Shown here: positions 8,084-16,419 of the stretch, in pieces
Layout: each line of letters begins with the position of its first letter
Numbering within the stretch: the stretch's first letter is position 1
From: an uncultured Mycoplasmatota bacterium
GTDB lineage: Bacteria > Bacillota_I > Bacilli_A > RF39 > UBA660
Direction of reading: 5' to 3'
DNA length: 39,958 nt
Assembly: GCA_947576095.1 (NCBI GenBank)
Contig: CANPPW010000012.1
Location: 1 to 39,958 of the forward strand
Program-made: the position numbers and the translations under genes
The notes under the pieces: model-generated
The model's database searches: none
The model's input: only the letters and a program-made list of their open reading frames with translations
What the model was told of the DNA's origin: nothing

Positions 8084-9288
8084 ATGTAGAAATTTTAATT
8101 ATAGGCACAGATATTAATGCCTATACAATGGCAAGATGTGTACATGAAAAATATGGGAAAAAGGTAAATTTACTTGGAAAAGAAGAATTAAAATTTACAA
8201 GTTTAAGTTCTATTACCAATATTTCTTATGAACCTCATCTTTGGGATACAGAAGTATTTAAAAAAGTTTTGGAGGCTTATGCAAAAAAAAGAAAGGGAAA
8301 AAAGATACTTTTAATTGCAACCAATGATTTTTATGTAAGGTTGATTATGGAATGTGAAACATTTTTAAAGCAATGGTATATCTTTAATTATCCAAAACTT
8401 GACATCGTAGATACATTCCTTCGTAAAGATTTATTTTATCAGGCATATTGTGAAAAATTAGATATTCCTAAATCATATATATATTCTTGTAAAGAGCGAA
8501 TTTTGAAAACTGATTTTTTATATCCTGTAATTGTGAAACCTAGTAATGGGGTTACCTATTATAAACATAAATTTACAGGGCAGAGCAAAGTTTATAAAAT
8601 ATATGATGAGGAGCATTTAAAAAAAGTAATTGAACAAATAGAAGATTCTGGGTATGACGATACACTTATGATTCAAGAATTTATACCAGGAGATGATTCC
8701 GCTCTGTTTGATAGTATTTTCTATTGCGATAAAACGGGAAAAGCGACTCTTGCTTCTTTTGCTCAAATTGCCCTGCAGGAGCATACACACACAGGGGTTG
8801 GAAACTGTACAGTGTTAGTAAATGGATATAGTGAATATGGTAATTACGAAGAGCAAATTCAAAAAATGAAAACATTTCTAGAAGAAATTGGTTATACGGG
8901 TTATGCTGAATTTGATTTGAAATATGATAAAAGAGATGGAAAATACAAAGTTTTGGAAATCAATCCAAGGCAGGCAAGGTGTAGTTATTATTTGACAGCA
9001 TGTGGATATAATTTAATCGAATATTTAGTAGATGATCTAATAAACAATAAACAAAAAGAGTTTACGATGATTCAAAATAAAGTTCTTCTTAGCTTTGTTC
9101 CAAAAAACATTATTATCAAAAATGTGGAAAATGAAAAATTAAAAAAAGAAATTATGAAATTAATAAAAGAAAAAAAAGTGTATAATACACTGAATTATTC
9201 TAAAGATAAGAGTATTCTTAGAAAAGTATATCTTTATCTTAGAAGTATCAATTATAATAAAAAATATAAAGAAAAAAATTGGTGGTGA
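8080..9288 (+). CDS. ATP-grasp ligase, D-aspartate-ligase-like
   Basis: 402 residues with an ATP-grasp architecture. An N-terminal Rossmann-like domain (VEILIIGTDINAYTMARCVH) is followed by an ATP-grasp core with the nucleotide Lys in YPVIVKPSNGV, IQEFIPGDDS, and the metal-binding EINPRQARCSYY. This layout resembles Enterococcus faecium Aslfm, which ligates D-Asp to the peptidoglycan stem-peptide lysine to start the cross-bridge. The 4-nt overlap with a racemase gene fits: the racemase would supply the D-amino acid that this enzyme attaches. The exact amino acid is not readable from sequence. Other carboxylate-amine ATP-grasp functions remain possible. Confidence 0.8.
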   Translation: MNVEILIIGTDINAYTMARCVHEKYGKKVNLLGKEELKFTSLSSITNISYEPHLWDTEVFKKVLEAYAKKRKGKKILLIATNDFYVRLIMECETFLKQWYIFNYPKLDIVDTFLRKDLFYQAYCEKLDIPKSYIYSCKERILKTDFLYPVIVKPSNGVTYYKHKFTGQSKVYKIYDEEHLKKVIEQIEDSGYDDTLMIQEFIPGDDSALFDSIFYCDKTGKATLASFAQIALQEHTHTGVGNCTVLVNGYSEYGNYEEQIQKMKTFLEEIGYTGYAEFDLKYDKRDGKYKVLEINPRQARCSYYLTACGYNLIEYLVDDLINNKQKEFTMIQNKVLLSFVPKNIIIKNVENEKLKKEIMKLIKEKKVYNTLNYSKDKSILRKVYLYLRSINYNKKYKEKNWW

Positions 9289-9292
9289 TAGT

Positions 9293-9361
9293 ATGTCGGA
9301 TTTTTGTTTATGTATAAATAGAAAGACATTTAGTAAAATAAATTTGGGAGATATCATATGA
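9293..9361 (+). CDS. Possible 22-residue leader peptide
   Basis: ATG at 9293 is preceded by GGTGGTGATAGT, which overlaps the end of the ATP-grasp gene. It encodes MSDFCLCINRKTFSKI plus six more residues and stops in TGA, which overlaps the ywzB ATG as ATGA. That position is ideal for translational coupling. It could be a bona fide small protein, a coupling leader, or chance. Two Cys in CLC are the only notable residues. Confidence 0.35.
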   Translation: MSDFCLCINRKTFSKINLGDII

Positions 9362-9558
9362 GTGTAAAAGCATTATTATATTGTGTTATCGTTCCTCTTG
9401 TTATTTGGGCTTTAGATAGCATAAATATCAATCAGATTTTTAAAAAAAATAGATATTATGCATCTAGAGTGTTATATTTATTATGTACAATATCTCTTTC
9501 TTATTTAACTGTTAATTTTTTTTATGACTTTTTTGTAAATAGTATGATTTCCTCTTAA
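9358..9558 (+). CDS. ywzB: DUF1146 / YwzB-family small membrane protein
   Basis: 66 residues, two membrane helices (about 4-22 and 38-60) separated by a basic NQIFKKNRYYASRVLY loop, as in Bacillus YwzB (DUF1146). In B. subtilis ywzB lies in the same neighbourhood upstream of spoIID, and it precedes spoIID here too. It starts in an ATGA overlap with a 22-codon reading frame; GGGAG lies 5 nt before the ATG. It ends before an intrinsic terminator. Function of the family is unknown. Confidence 0.85.
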   Translation: MSVKALLYCVIVPLVIWALDSININQIFKKNRYYASRVLYLLCTISLSYLTVNFFYDFFVNSMISS

Positions 9559-9607
9559 TGAAAAGGGAAAAGATATTAAAGAGTTAATTTCTTATAATTT
9601 ATTTTTG

Positions 9608-9636
9608 GAGAAGAAAATTTGTCTTCTCTTTTTTTG
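9608..9636 (+). terminator. Intrinsic terminator after ywzB
   Basis: GAGAAGA / TCTTCTC with a 7-nt loop and an 8-nt T-run. It separates ywzB from spoIID. Confidence 0.85.
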
Positions 9637-9705
9637 ACAAAAAAATCCTTATTCTTATTATAATATAAATAAAAGAAGTAAATACTATATAATGGAGATA
9701 AAAAT

Positions 9706-10617
9706 ATGAAAAAAATTTTGTTTTTAGTACTTTTAATGATTATGATTCCATATCTAATTGTTTCTATTTTTATAAAAGATGATGAAGTTAAATTTTTATT
9801 TAAAAAACAAAAGAATATTCGAATCAAACAAAGCAGTGGAGAAATTATTACAATGCCATTTGAAGAATATATAACAGGCGTTTTGGCAGGTGAGATGCCT
9901 ACTAATTTTCATATTGAGGCTTTAAAGGCACAAGCTGTTGCGGCAAGAAGTTATGCCCTCGTCCAAATGAATAAACATCAAAAAGAGAATTTTGATGTGG
10001 TGGATACTGTTATGAATCAAGTATATTTAGATGAAAATACATTAAAGAAAAAATGGGGGAATTCTTACATGAATAATATCAATAAAGTCAGAAAAGCCGT
10101 GCTTGAGACAAAAGGACAATATTTAGATTATGAGGGTCAAGTTGTGGAAGCTTTCTTTTTTTCTACATCTACAGGGAAAACTGAGAATGTAGAGGAAGTT
10201 TTTAGTGAAAAGCTACCTTATTTGCGTAGTGTAGATTCCTCTTTTGATCAAGAAGTATCTCCAGTTTTTGAAAGCAAAACTTCCTACCAAATAGAAGATT
10301 TTTGCCACAAATTGGGGGTAAATGTGATCAACCCTATATCCGTAAAAGTTGAAAAAACAACCAGTACTGGTAGAATTAAAAACATCAGAATTAATAATAA
10401 AGTATTTACAGGAAATGATGTTGCCTATAAATTAGCCCTCCGTTCCAGCTATTTTTCTATTTCACAAAAAGAAAATACTATTTTCATTTCAACCAAAGGA
10501 TATGGCCATGGTGTTGGTATGAGTCAGTATGGTGCTTTAGCACTTGCTAAAAAAGGTTATACTTATGATTCGATTTTAAAACATTACTATACCAATGTAC
10601 AAATAAAAAAAATATAA
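9706..10617 (+). CDS. spoIID: Stage II sporulation protein D (lytic transglycosylase)
   Basis: 303 residues. SpoIID cleaves glycan strands in the septum and at the engulfing membrane, releasing denuded glycans, in a complex with SpoIIM and SpoIIP. An N-terminal membrane anchor (3-23) is followed by the SpoIID domain. The catalytic Glu is E63 in VLAGEMP; then come LKAQAVAARSYA, FFFSTSTGKTENVEEVF, and the C-terminal GYGHGVGMSQYGA signature. The length fits the family. A TTGACA-like and TATAAT-rich region lies at 9634-9665, and ATACTAT at about 9683 could be a SigE -10, but neither is decisive. spoIIQ follows after 54 nt, as in Bacillus. Confidence 0.96.
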   Translation: MKKILFLVLLMIMIPYLIVSIFIKDDEVKFLFKKQKNIRIKQSSGEIITMPFEEYITGVLAGEMPTNFHIEALKAQAVAARSYALVQMNKHQKENFDVVDTVMNQVYLDENTLKKKWGNSYMNNINKVRKAVLETKGQYLDYEGQVVEAFFFSTSTGKTENVEEVFSEKLPYLRSVDSSFDQEVSPVFESKTSYQIEDFCHKLGVNVINPISVKVEKTTSTGRIKNIRINNKVFTGNDVAYKLALRSSYFSISQKENTIFISTKGYGHGVGMSQYGALALAKKGYTYDSILKHYYTNVQIKKI

Positions 10618-10671
10618 AAAAATGTATAAAAAGAAAAATACAGGTCATTACTAAAATAGAGGTGAAAAAAT

Positions 10672-11304
10672 ATGACAAAAAGAAGGATTAAAAGACCTGT
10701 CATTTATGGGATTTATGCATTTGTATTTGCTCTTATGATTGGTGCTGTTTACTTAGTAGAAAGTAAAATGAACCAGACTTCCTTTAATCAGGATCAAAAT
10801 TATGATTATGTTTCTGATACGATAACAGAAGAAGATATTCCTGTTGTTGATACAAAAGAAGTTGTTATAAGACCTTATACAGATACAGAAATTACAATCA
10901 AGAAAGATTATTATGATTATAAGGCTGATGCCACTAAACAAGAAAATTCAATTATTTATTATGAAAATACATACATGCAAAATAGTGGAATCTCTTATGG
11001 TGGTAAAGATTCATTTGATGTAGTAGCTATTTTAGATGGTACTGTAAGTGATGTGAAGGATGATGAACTTCTAGGAAAAATAGTAGAAATAAAGCATAAC
11101 AATGATGTAATTAGTGTATATCAGAGTTTAGGTGAAGTGTCTGTAAAAAAAGGAGATGCAGTGTCACAGGGCCAAAATATAGGGAAAAGTGGAACATCAA
11201 ATATTTCGAAAGACTTAGGAAGTCATTTACATTTTGAATTGATTGTAAAAGGTCAAACAGTAAATCCAGAAGAATATTATGATAAAAACATAAGTGAACT
11301 ATAA
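10672..11304 (+). CDS. spoIIQ: SpoIIQ-like LytM/M23 protein with a degenerate metal site
   Basis: 210 residues: N-terminal transmembrane helix (about 11-28), a Tyr/Asp-rich linker, then a LytM/M23 domain (about 95-205). SpoIIQ anchors in the forespore membrane and binds SpoIIIAH across the septum to hold the engulfment complex and feeding channel. The first zinc motif (normally HxxxD) is replaced around NSGISYGGKDSFDVVA, with no His or Asp in the ligand positions. The second motif, GSHLHFEL, is retained. The Bacillus SpoIIQ is also non-catalytic, whereas clostridial homologues keep a full site, so this one groups with the Bacillus type. Position between spoIID and spoIIID supports the name. 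It ends at a strong terminator. Confidence 0.9.
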   Translation: MTKRRIKRPVIYGIYAFVFALMIGAVYLVESKMNQTSFNQDQNYDYVSDTITEEDIPVVDTKEVVIRPYTDTEITIKKDYYDYKADATKQENSIIYYENTYMQNSGISYGGKDSFDVVAILDGTVSDVKDDELLGKIVEIKHNNDVISVYQSLGEVSVKKGDAVSQGQNIGKSGTSNISKDLGSHLHFELIVKGQTVNPEEYYDKNISEL

Positions 11305-11324
11305 AAGGAGCTAGGCTCCTTTTT
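11303..11324 (+). terminator. Intrinsic terminator after spoIIQ
   Basis: AAAAGGAGC / GCTCCTTTT with a 3-nt loop and T-run. Confidence 0.85.
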
Positions 11325-11372
11325 AGGTCTAAAAAATCTTTTTTTTCAATATAATTGGTTAGAGGTGGTTAT

Positions 11373-11642
11373 ATGTACTTTCCGATTGCAGAGAGAGTCT
11401 TAAAAGAAGCCGATTATATGATAAAAACAGGCCATACAATTCGAAAAACTGCACAACATTTTAAAATGAGTAAAAGTACTGTACATAAAGATTTACATGA
11501 AAGACTTGCGAAAATTGATGGAGAAAGATATAAAAAAATAGAAGGGATCTTATTTTATCATAAACAAATTAGACATGTTAGGGGAGGGGAATCTACAAGG
11601 AAAAAGTATCAGAATTTACTGAAATCTTCTACCACTTTATAA
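11373..11642 (+). CDS. spoIIID: Sporulation transcription factor SpoIIID
   Basis: 89 residues. SpoIIID is the mother-cell DNA-binding regulator that modulates SigE-dependent genes. The helix-turn-helix TIRKTAQHFKMSKSTVHKDL is nearly diagnostic, followed by the basic C-terminal helix with YHKQIRHVRGGESTRKKY. ATG 11373 is chosen because AGAGGTGG lies at 11361-11368 and the encoded start MYFPIAERV aligns with the family; the longer TTG reading would begin before the ribosome site. It sits 47 bp upstream of mbl, the same order as in Bacillus. Confidence 0.96.
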   Translation: MYFPIAERVLKEADYMIKTGHTIRKTAQHFKMSKSTVHKDLHERLAKIDGERYKKIEGILFYHKQIRHVRGGESTRKKYQNLLKSSTTL

Positions 11643-11689
11643 CTATTTATGATATAATATAAGACATTAAGTAGAAAAGAGTGATTCAT

Positions 11690-12679
11690 ATGTTTGCAAA
11701 GGATATTGGAATTGATCTAGGAACAGCAAATGTACTTATATATATAAAAGGCCAAGGTATTGTATTAAATGAACCTTCTGTAGTTGCGATTGATGCAGAA
11801 ACTAAAAAACCTTTAGCATTTGGTACAGAAGCAAGGAATATGTTAGGAAGAACACCTGGTGATGTGAAAGCAATAAGACCGATGAAAGATGGTGTGATTG
11901 CTGATTTTGAGGTTACAGAAATGATGCTAAATCATTTTATTCGAAAAGTAAATGGAAGAAGTTTCTTTTCAAGACCCCGTATTTTAATTTGTTGTCCATC
12001 AGAAATTACAGGTGTAGAAAAAAACGCGATTAAAGAAGCTGCGGAACGAACTGGTGCAAGAAAGGTTTTTTTAGAAGTGGAACCTAAAGTCGCAGCAGTA
12101 GGTGCTGGAATGGATATTTCAAAACCAAGTGGAAATATGGTGATTGATGTTGGTGGAGGAACGACCGATGTAGCGATTCTGTCTTTGGGTGGGATTGTAA
12201 ATAGTGCCTCTATTAAAGTAGCTGGAAATGTATTTGATGCAGATATTATAAAATATATTAAGGATAAATATAAATTGATGATCGGAGATCGTACAGCTGA
12301 GGATATTAAACTTACGATTGGCAGCGTGTTTCCTGGTGCTAAAAATGAAAAAATGGAAGTAAGAGGAAGGGATTTGGTTACAGGACTTCCTCATACCATT
12401 ACCATTTGTTCTGATGAAATTGAGGAAGCATTACGTGAAAGTGTATATATGATCATTCGCACCGCTAAATCTGTTTTGGAGCAAACACCACCTGAATTAT
12501 CAGCAGATATTATTGACAAAGGAATAGTCATTACAGGTGGAGGAGCTATGATTCATGGATTTGATCAATTACTTACGCACGAGTTAAAAGTACCTGTATT
12601 TATTGCTGAAAGTCCATTAACTTGTGTGGCTGAGGGAACTGGTATATTACTTGAAAATGTTCATTTATTAGAAAAATAG
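11690..12679 (+). CDS. mbl: MreB-family actin-like cell-shape protein Mbl
   Basis: 329 residues. It is an actin-like ATPase that guides side-wall peptidoglycan synthesis on the inner membrane face. Motifs: phosphate 1 IGIDLGTANVLIYIKG, phosphate 2 VIDVGGGTTDVAILSLGG, adenosine motif VITGGGAMIHGFDQLL. MFAKDIGIDLGTANVL and the position immediately after spoIIID match Bacillus Mbl rather than MreB. ATG 11690 is preferred over the in-frame GTG 11681 because GAAAAGAGTG acts as the ribosome site and the product then starts MFAKDIG as in the family. TATAAT at 11653-11658 is a likely -10 element. A terminator follows. Confidence 0.95.
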   Translation: MFAKDIGIDLGTANVLIYIKGQGIVLNEPSVVAIDAETKKPLAFGTEARNMLGRTPGDVKAIRPMKDGVIADFEVTEMMLNHFIRKVNGRSFFSRPRILICCPSEITGVEKNAIKEAAERTGARKVFLEVEPKVAAVGAGMDISKPSGNMVIDVGGGTTDVAILSLGGIVNSASIKVAGNVFDADIIKYIKDKYKLMIGDRTAEDIKLTIGSVFPGAKNEKMEVRGRDLVTGLPHTITICSDEIEEALRESVYMIIRTAKSVLEQTPPELSADIIDKGIVITGGGAMIHGFDQLLTHELKVPVFIAESPLTCVAEGTGILLENVHLLEK

Positions 12680-12695
12680 AAGAAATTCAGACGAT

Positions 12696-12727
12696 AGAAT
12701 AGAAAATCAAAATGCTATTCTTTTTTA
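12696..12727 (+). terminator. Intrinsic terminator after mbl
   Basis: AGAATAG / CTATTCT with a 12-nt loop and a T-run. Confidence 0.65.
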
Positions 12728-12764
12728 ATTTGCAAATGTGAAAAAAAGGAACCTAGGTGAAACG

Positions 12765-12793
12765 TGGACATAAAGATAAAATCATGTTAAAAT
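12765..12793 (+). promoter_or_regulatory. SigA-type promoter for the tagO-like gene
   Basis: TGGACA (12765-12770), 17-bp spacer, TAAAAT (12788-12793), 16 bp before the ATG. Confidence 0.55.
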
Positions 12794-12809
12794 AACTTTA
12801 GGTGGTTTT

Positions 12810-13904
12810 ATGGAATACTTATTTGAACGAATATTTTTAATGGTCTTTATTACATTTCTTTTTGTAGCAGGTATCATTCCTTATATAAGAAAATTAGCCT
12901 TTAAAATAGGTGCGATAGATGTACCTAGAGATCGTCATATTCACAAAAAGAAAATGCCAAAATTAGGTGGTTTAGCTATATTTTTTGGATTTTTATTAGG
13001 ATATATGATATTTGGAACACATAGTTCTATTATGAATGCAATTTTAATTGGGAGTTTTTTGATTATACTAACTGGTGTATTAGATGATATGATTGAGTTA
13101 GGTCCACTAACGAAATTAGTAGGACAAATAGGGGCTGCTTCTGTAATTGCTTTTTATGGTCAAATTTTATTGCATGATGTTAGTGCTTTTGGTTTTTATA
13201 TAGATTTTGGTATTTTATCTTATCCTATAACGATTTTATTTATTGTTGCATGTATTAATTGTATTAATTTAATAGATGGATTAGATGGATTATCAGGAGG
13301 AATTAGTTCTATTTATTTTTTAACGATTGGAATCATTGCTACAATGCAAGGAAAATTTGGACTTGATTTTGTACTTGCCTTTATTATGCTTGGTTCTACA
13401 CTTGGCTTTTTGGTACATAATTTTTATCCAGCTACTATTTTTGCAGGTGATTCGGGATCAATGTTTATGGGATTTATCATATCCGTAATTGCTTTATTAG
13501 GTTTTAAAAATGTTACAATGACTTCATTTATTATTCCTCTTTTAATTTTAGCGATTCCTATTTTAGATACTATATTTGCTATATTGAGAAGAATGATTAA
13601 AGGTGAAAATATTGCAAAAGGGGATAAATTCCATATTCATCATCAACTTTTAAATCGTAATTTCTCTCAAAAAACAACCGTTCTTATTATTTATATTATG
13701 GATATGTTATTTGCATTTGCCTCTATTGTTTATGTGTTAAAAGATCGGACACTTGGTTATTTTATTTATGGATTACTTTTGATTATTATTGTTGCATTTG
13801 TTTTAAAAACTAATGTGATTGCTGATAGAGAAACGTTGAAAAGTAAAATTGGTGAGAAAATGAAGGCAACAAAAGTAAGAAGTCATAATTATAGAAAAAA
13901 ATAA
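12810..13904 (+). CDS. tagO: Undecaprenyl-phosphate GlcNAc-1-phosphate transferase (TagO/WecA type)
   Basis: 364 residues, about ten or eleven membrane helices, MraY/WecA superfamily. It transfers a sugar-1-phosphate from a UDP-sugar to undecaprenyl phosphate, the first step of wall teichoic acid or related polymers. Signatures: DRHIHKKKMPKLGGLAIFFG near the N-terminus, GVLDDMIELGP (metal-binding Asp pair), NLIDGLDGLSGG, FAGDSGSMFMGF, and the cytoplasmic GDKFHIHHQLLNR, a WecA/TagO-type HIHH motif. These distinguish it from MraY. The short 5' region with AGGTGGTTTT directly precedes ATG. No teichoic acid genes are adjacent, so the pathway is inferred. Confidence 0.9.
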   Translation: MEYLFERIFLMVFITFLFVAGIIPYIRKLAFKIGAIDVPRDRHIHKKKMPKLGGLAIFFGFLLGYMIFGTHSSIMNAILIGSFLIILTGVLDDMIELGPLTKLVGQIGAASVIAFYGQILLHDVSAFGFYIDFGILSYPITILFIVACINCINLIDGLDGLSGGISSIYFLTIGIIATMQGKFGLDFVLAFIMLGSTLGFLVHNFYPATIFAGDSGSMFMGFIISVIALLGFKNVTMTSFIIPLLILAIPILDTIFAILRRMIKGENIAKGDKFHIHHQLLNRNFSQKTTVLIIYIMDMLFAFASIVYVLKDRTLGYFIYGLLLIIIVAFVLKTNVIADRETLKSKIGEKMKATKVRSHNYRKK

Positions 13905-13944
13905 GAAATTTTTATAAAATTTCTATAATAGTATTGGAGAATTC

Positions 13945-13982
13945 AGCATCTTTTCCAATTTGGAATGGGTGCTTTATTTTTT
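13945..13982 (+). terminator. Intrinsic terminator
   Basis: AGCATC pairs with GGTGCT outside and TTCCAA with TTGGAA inside; TTTATTTTTT follows. Confidence 0.65.
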
Positions 13983-14003
13983 ATGGAGTTTGGAGGATAG
14001 AAT

Positions 14004-15587
14004 ATGTTACCAACATTTAAAGATTTACCTCTTGAAAAGGAGATATTACAATCAATTGATAAAAAAGGATTTTTAGTTCCTAGTGATATACAGTTAAAAA
14101 TGATTCCACATATTATAAAAGGAGAAGATGTGGTGGCAAAGTCACCAACAGGAACAGGAAAAACATTAGCTTATGTATCAGCAATATTATCTAAAATGAA
14201 AAAATCAGGTATTGTACAAAGTATCATTTTAGTACCTACTCGTGAATTAGCACTTCAGGTTACTGAAGAATTTATATGTTTAGATGAAAAACAGTACTTT
14301 AATGTTTTACCAATATATGGAGGCTCCTCTGTAGCTTCGCAAATATCTGCGTTAAAAAAAGGGGGAGATGTTATAGTGGGAACCCCTGGTAGGGTTATCG
14401 ATCTTATGAAACGTGGCACTTTAAAATTAAATCAGTTAGATTTTTTTGTACTAGATGAAGCCGATGAAATGTTAAATATGGGGTTTGAAGAAGATATTCA
14501 GTATATTTTTGATAAAACCAATCTCCAAAAACAGGTTTTGTTATTATCTGCAACTATGCCTGATTGTATTTTAAAGATGGCTAGTAAATATATGAAAAAA
14601 GGGTATCAGCATGTGTTAGTAGAGGAGAAAAGTGCAACATCTAGTACTATAAAACAGTTTTATTATTTGGTAAATTCTAAAATGAGAACGGAAGCTATGT
14701 GTAGAGTATTAGATGAAAAGAATCCTAAAAGTGCTATTATTTTTTGTCAAACGAAAAAAGATTGTGATTTTCTTTTAATGGATTTGTTATCTAGGGGCTA
14801 TAGGGCAGATGTCATGCATGGTGATATTCCTCAAAGCAGCCGAATTCAGGTTTTAGAGCGATTTAAAAAAAGAGCATTTCAATATCTAATTGCTACTGAT
14901 GTAGCGGCAAGAGGAATTCATGTGGATCATATTGATTTAATCGTTAATTATGAAGTACCAAAGGATATGGAGTCTTATATTCATAGAGTGGGTAGAACAG
15001 GAAGAGCTTTTACAAATGGTGAAGCAATTAGTTTTGTAACGCCAAAGGAATTTGAGTTTTTAAGAGATGTTATGAAGCGTGCTCAATGTACAATTATGAA
15101 ACAGGAATTACCAAGTAAAGAGCAGGTTCTTGAAAATATATATCAAAGATTAATGGCAAATGCTGCTGCTTGTAAGCAATATGACGATTGTTTTGTTTTT
15201 GTAAGGGATATGAATAAAGAGCAGCTTCTTCGCCTTTCGGCTTCTTTATTAAAAATCACTGCTGAAAAGCAAATGGGGGCACATTTTGATAGGGAGATTA
15301 CAATTAGGAAAGATCGTAGGAATTTTGTACATAAGGATGCAACGCGTATTTTTTTAACTGTTGGAAAAATGGATGGCTTAAAGAAAGGAAGTCTTTTGGA
15401 TTTTTTAAAGGAACAAACACAAATTCGTAAAGAAAATTTTAAGAATATAGATATACTAGGGCAGTTTACCTTTATTGATGTTGAAAATAAAGTAGTTGAT
15501 ACATTTTTAAAAAGGATTAAAAATAAAAAGTTTAAAGGACGTATTATAAGAGCAGAAAAATCGAAAAGAAAAAATAATAATTTGTAA
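14004..15587 (+). CDS. DEAD-box ATP-dependent RNA helicase (DbpA/CshA type)
   Basis: 527 residues. It unwinds RNA using ATP, probably in ribosome assembly or mRNA turnover. Motifs in order: Q-motif region FLVPSDIQ, Walker A SPTGTGKTLAY, PTRELALQ, GTPGRVIDLM, DEAD in VLDEADEMLNMGFEE, SAT in LLSATMP, DVAARGIHVDHID and HRVGRTGRAF. The C-terminal about 75 residues (FLTVGKMDGLKKGSLLDFL onward) look like the DbpA-type RNA-binding domain that recognises 23S rRNA hairpin 92 in DbpA/YxiN, ending in a basic tail. Monocistronic: GTTTGGAGGATAGAAT before ATG and a terminator after. Confidence 0.93.
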   Translation: MLPTFKDLPLEKEILQSIDKKGFLVPSDIQLKMIPHIIKGEDVVAKSPTGTGKTLAYVSAILSKMKKSGIVQSIILVPTRELALQVTEEFICLDEKQYFNVLPIYGGSSVASQISALKKGGDVIVGTPGRVIDLMKRGTLKLNQLDFFVLDEADEMLNMGFEEDIQYIFDKTNLQKQVLLLSATMPDCILKMASKYMKKGYQHVLVEEKSATSSTIKQFYYLVNSKMRTEAMCRVLDEKNPKSAIIFCQTKKDCDFLLMDLLSRGYRADVMHGDIPQSSRIQVLERFKKRAFQYLIATDVAARGIHVDHIDLIVNYEVPKDMESYIHRVGRTGRAFTNGEAISFVTPKEFEFLRDVMKRAQCTIMKQELPSKEQVLENIYQRLMANAAACKQYDDCFVFVRDMNKEQLLRLSASLLKITAEKQMGAHFDREITIRKDRRNFVHKDATRIFLTVGKMDGLKKGSLLDFLKEQTQIRKENFKNIDILGQFTFIDVENKVVDTFLKRIKNKKFKGRIIRAEKSKRKNNNL

Positions 15588-15613
15588 ATATGGGCAGTAA
15601 GCTCATATTTTTT
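15586..15613 (+). terminator. Intrinsic terminator after helicase
   Basis: AAATATGGGC / GCTCATATTT (one G-U pair), 5-nt loop, then TTT. Confidence 0.7.
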
Positions 15614-15711
15614 GATTTCGAGATTTTATGACTATAAGCAAAAATAATTATTGAGAATTTTGTAAAATTATGGTAGGATAAATACAGTAAATAAATGATA
15701 GGATGTGGGTT

Positions 15712-16419
15712 ATGGTTAGTTTCATTATTTGTGAAGATAATAAAAAAATGAATGAGAATGTTGTGAATATAGTAGATAAAATTATGATGAAAAATAAGAT
15801 GTCATATAAAAAATATATATTTTTTGATTATGATAGTTCATTTATGACAGTGATGGAAAGAAAAATCCCCAATAAGATTTATATTTTAGATATTGAAACT
15901 CCTACCTCATCTGGTATTGATATTGTAAGAAAAATAAGGGAAAAGGATTTGCATAGCATTATTATTTTCCTAACTTCTCATGATGAATTAGGATATATTA
16001 TTTTAAAACAGGAATTTATGTTTTTATCTTTTATATGTAAATTTGATGATTATGAACAGAAACTCTCAGAATCTATAAAGAAGGCTTTAAAAATAGTTGG
16101 TCAAAAGCTTGTTTTATCGATTACAGATAGTGGTGTGATATATAATATTCCCATTGATGATATTTTATATATTACACGTGATAGTGTAGATAGAAAGTGT
16201 ATTATTAAAACAGATTATACTGAATTTAGAGTAAATAGAAGTTTATCGGAGATGTTAGTAGAGGTTGGATCAAAATTTAAACAGTCTCATAGGGCATGTA
16301 TTATTAATATGGAACGATTTCGAAAAATGGATAAAAGAAAAAAATTAATTACCTTTGATTCTGGAGATACAATTGATCTGGTAAATGATGACTTTAAAAA
16401 GGAGTTGGCGAAGAGATGA
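15712..16419 (+). CDS. agrA: AgrA-like LytTR response regulator
   Basis: 235 residues. A receiver domain (1-120) with acidic pocket E8-D9, phospho-acceptor D60 in YILDIETP, Thr in FLTSHDE and K110 is followed by a LytTR DNA-binding domain (about 130-235) including FKQSHRACIINMERF. This is the AgrA/ComE arrangement. ATG 15712 is preferred to ATG 15703 because the GATAGGATG site is spaced for 15712. The stop overlaps the following kinase gene as ATGA. TTGAGA (about 15652) with a weak TAGGAT 17 bp on may be its promoter. It presumably activates the convergent agrBD operon on phosphorylation, but I found no clear LytTR repeat pair. The 3' end contains the AAAAAGGAG site reused by both kinase copies. 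Confidence 0.88.
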   Translation: MVSFIICEDNKKMNENVVNIVDKIMMKNKMSYKKYIFFDYDSSFMTVMERKIPNKIYILDIETPTSSGIDIVRKIREKDLHSIIIFLTSHDELGYIILKQEFMFLSFICKFDDYEQKLSESIKKALKIVGQKLVLSITDSGVIYNIPIDDILYITRDSVDRKCIIKTDYTEFRVNRSLSEMLVEVGSKFKQSHRACIINMERFRKMDKRKKLITFDSGDTIDLVNDDFKKELAKR

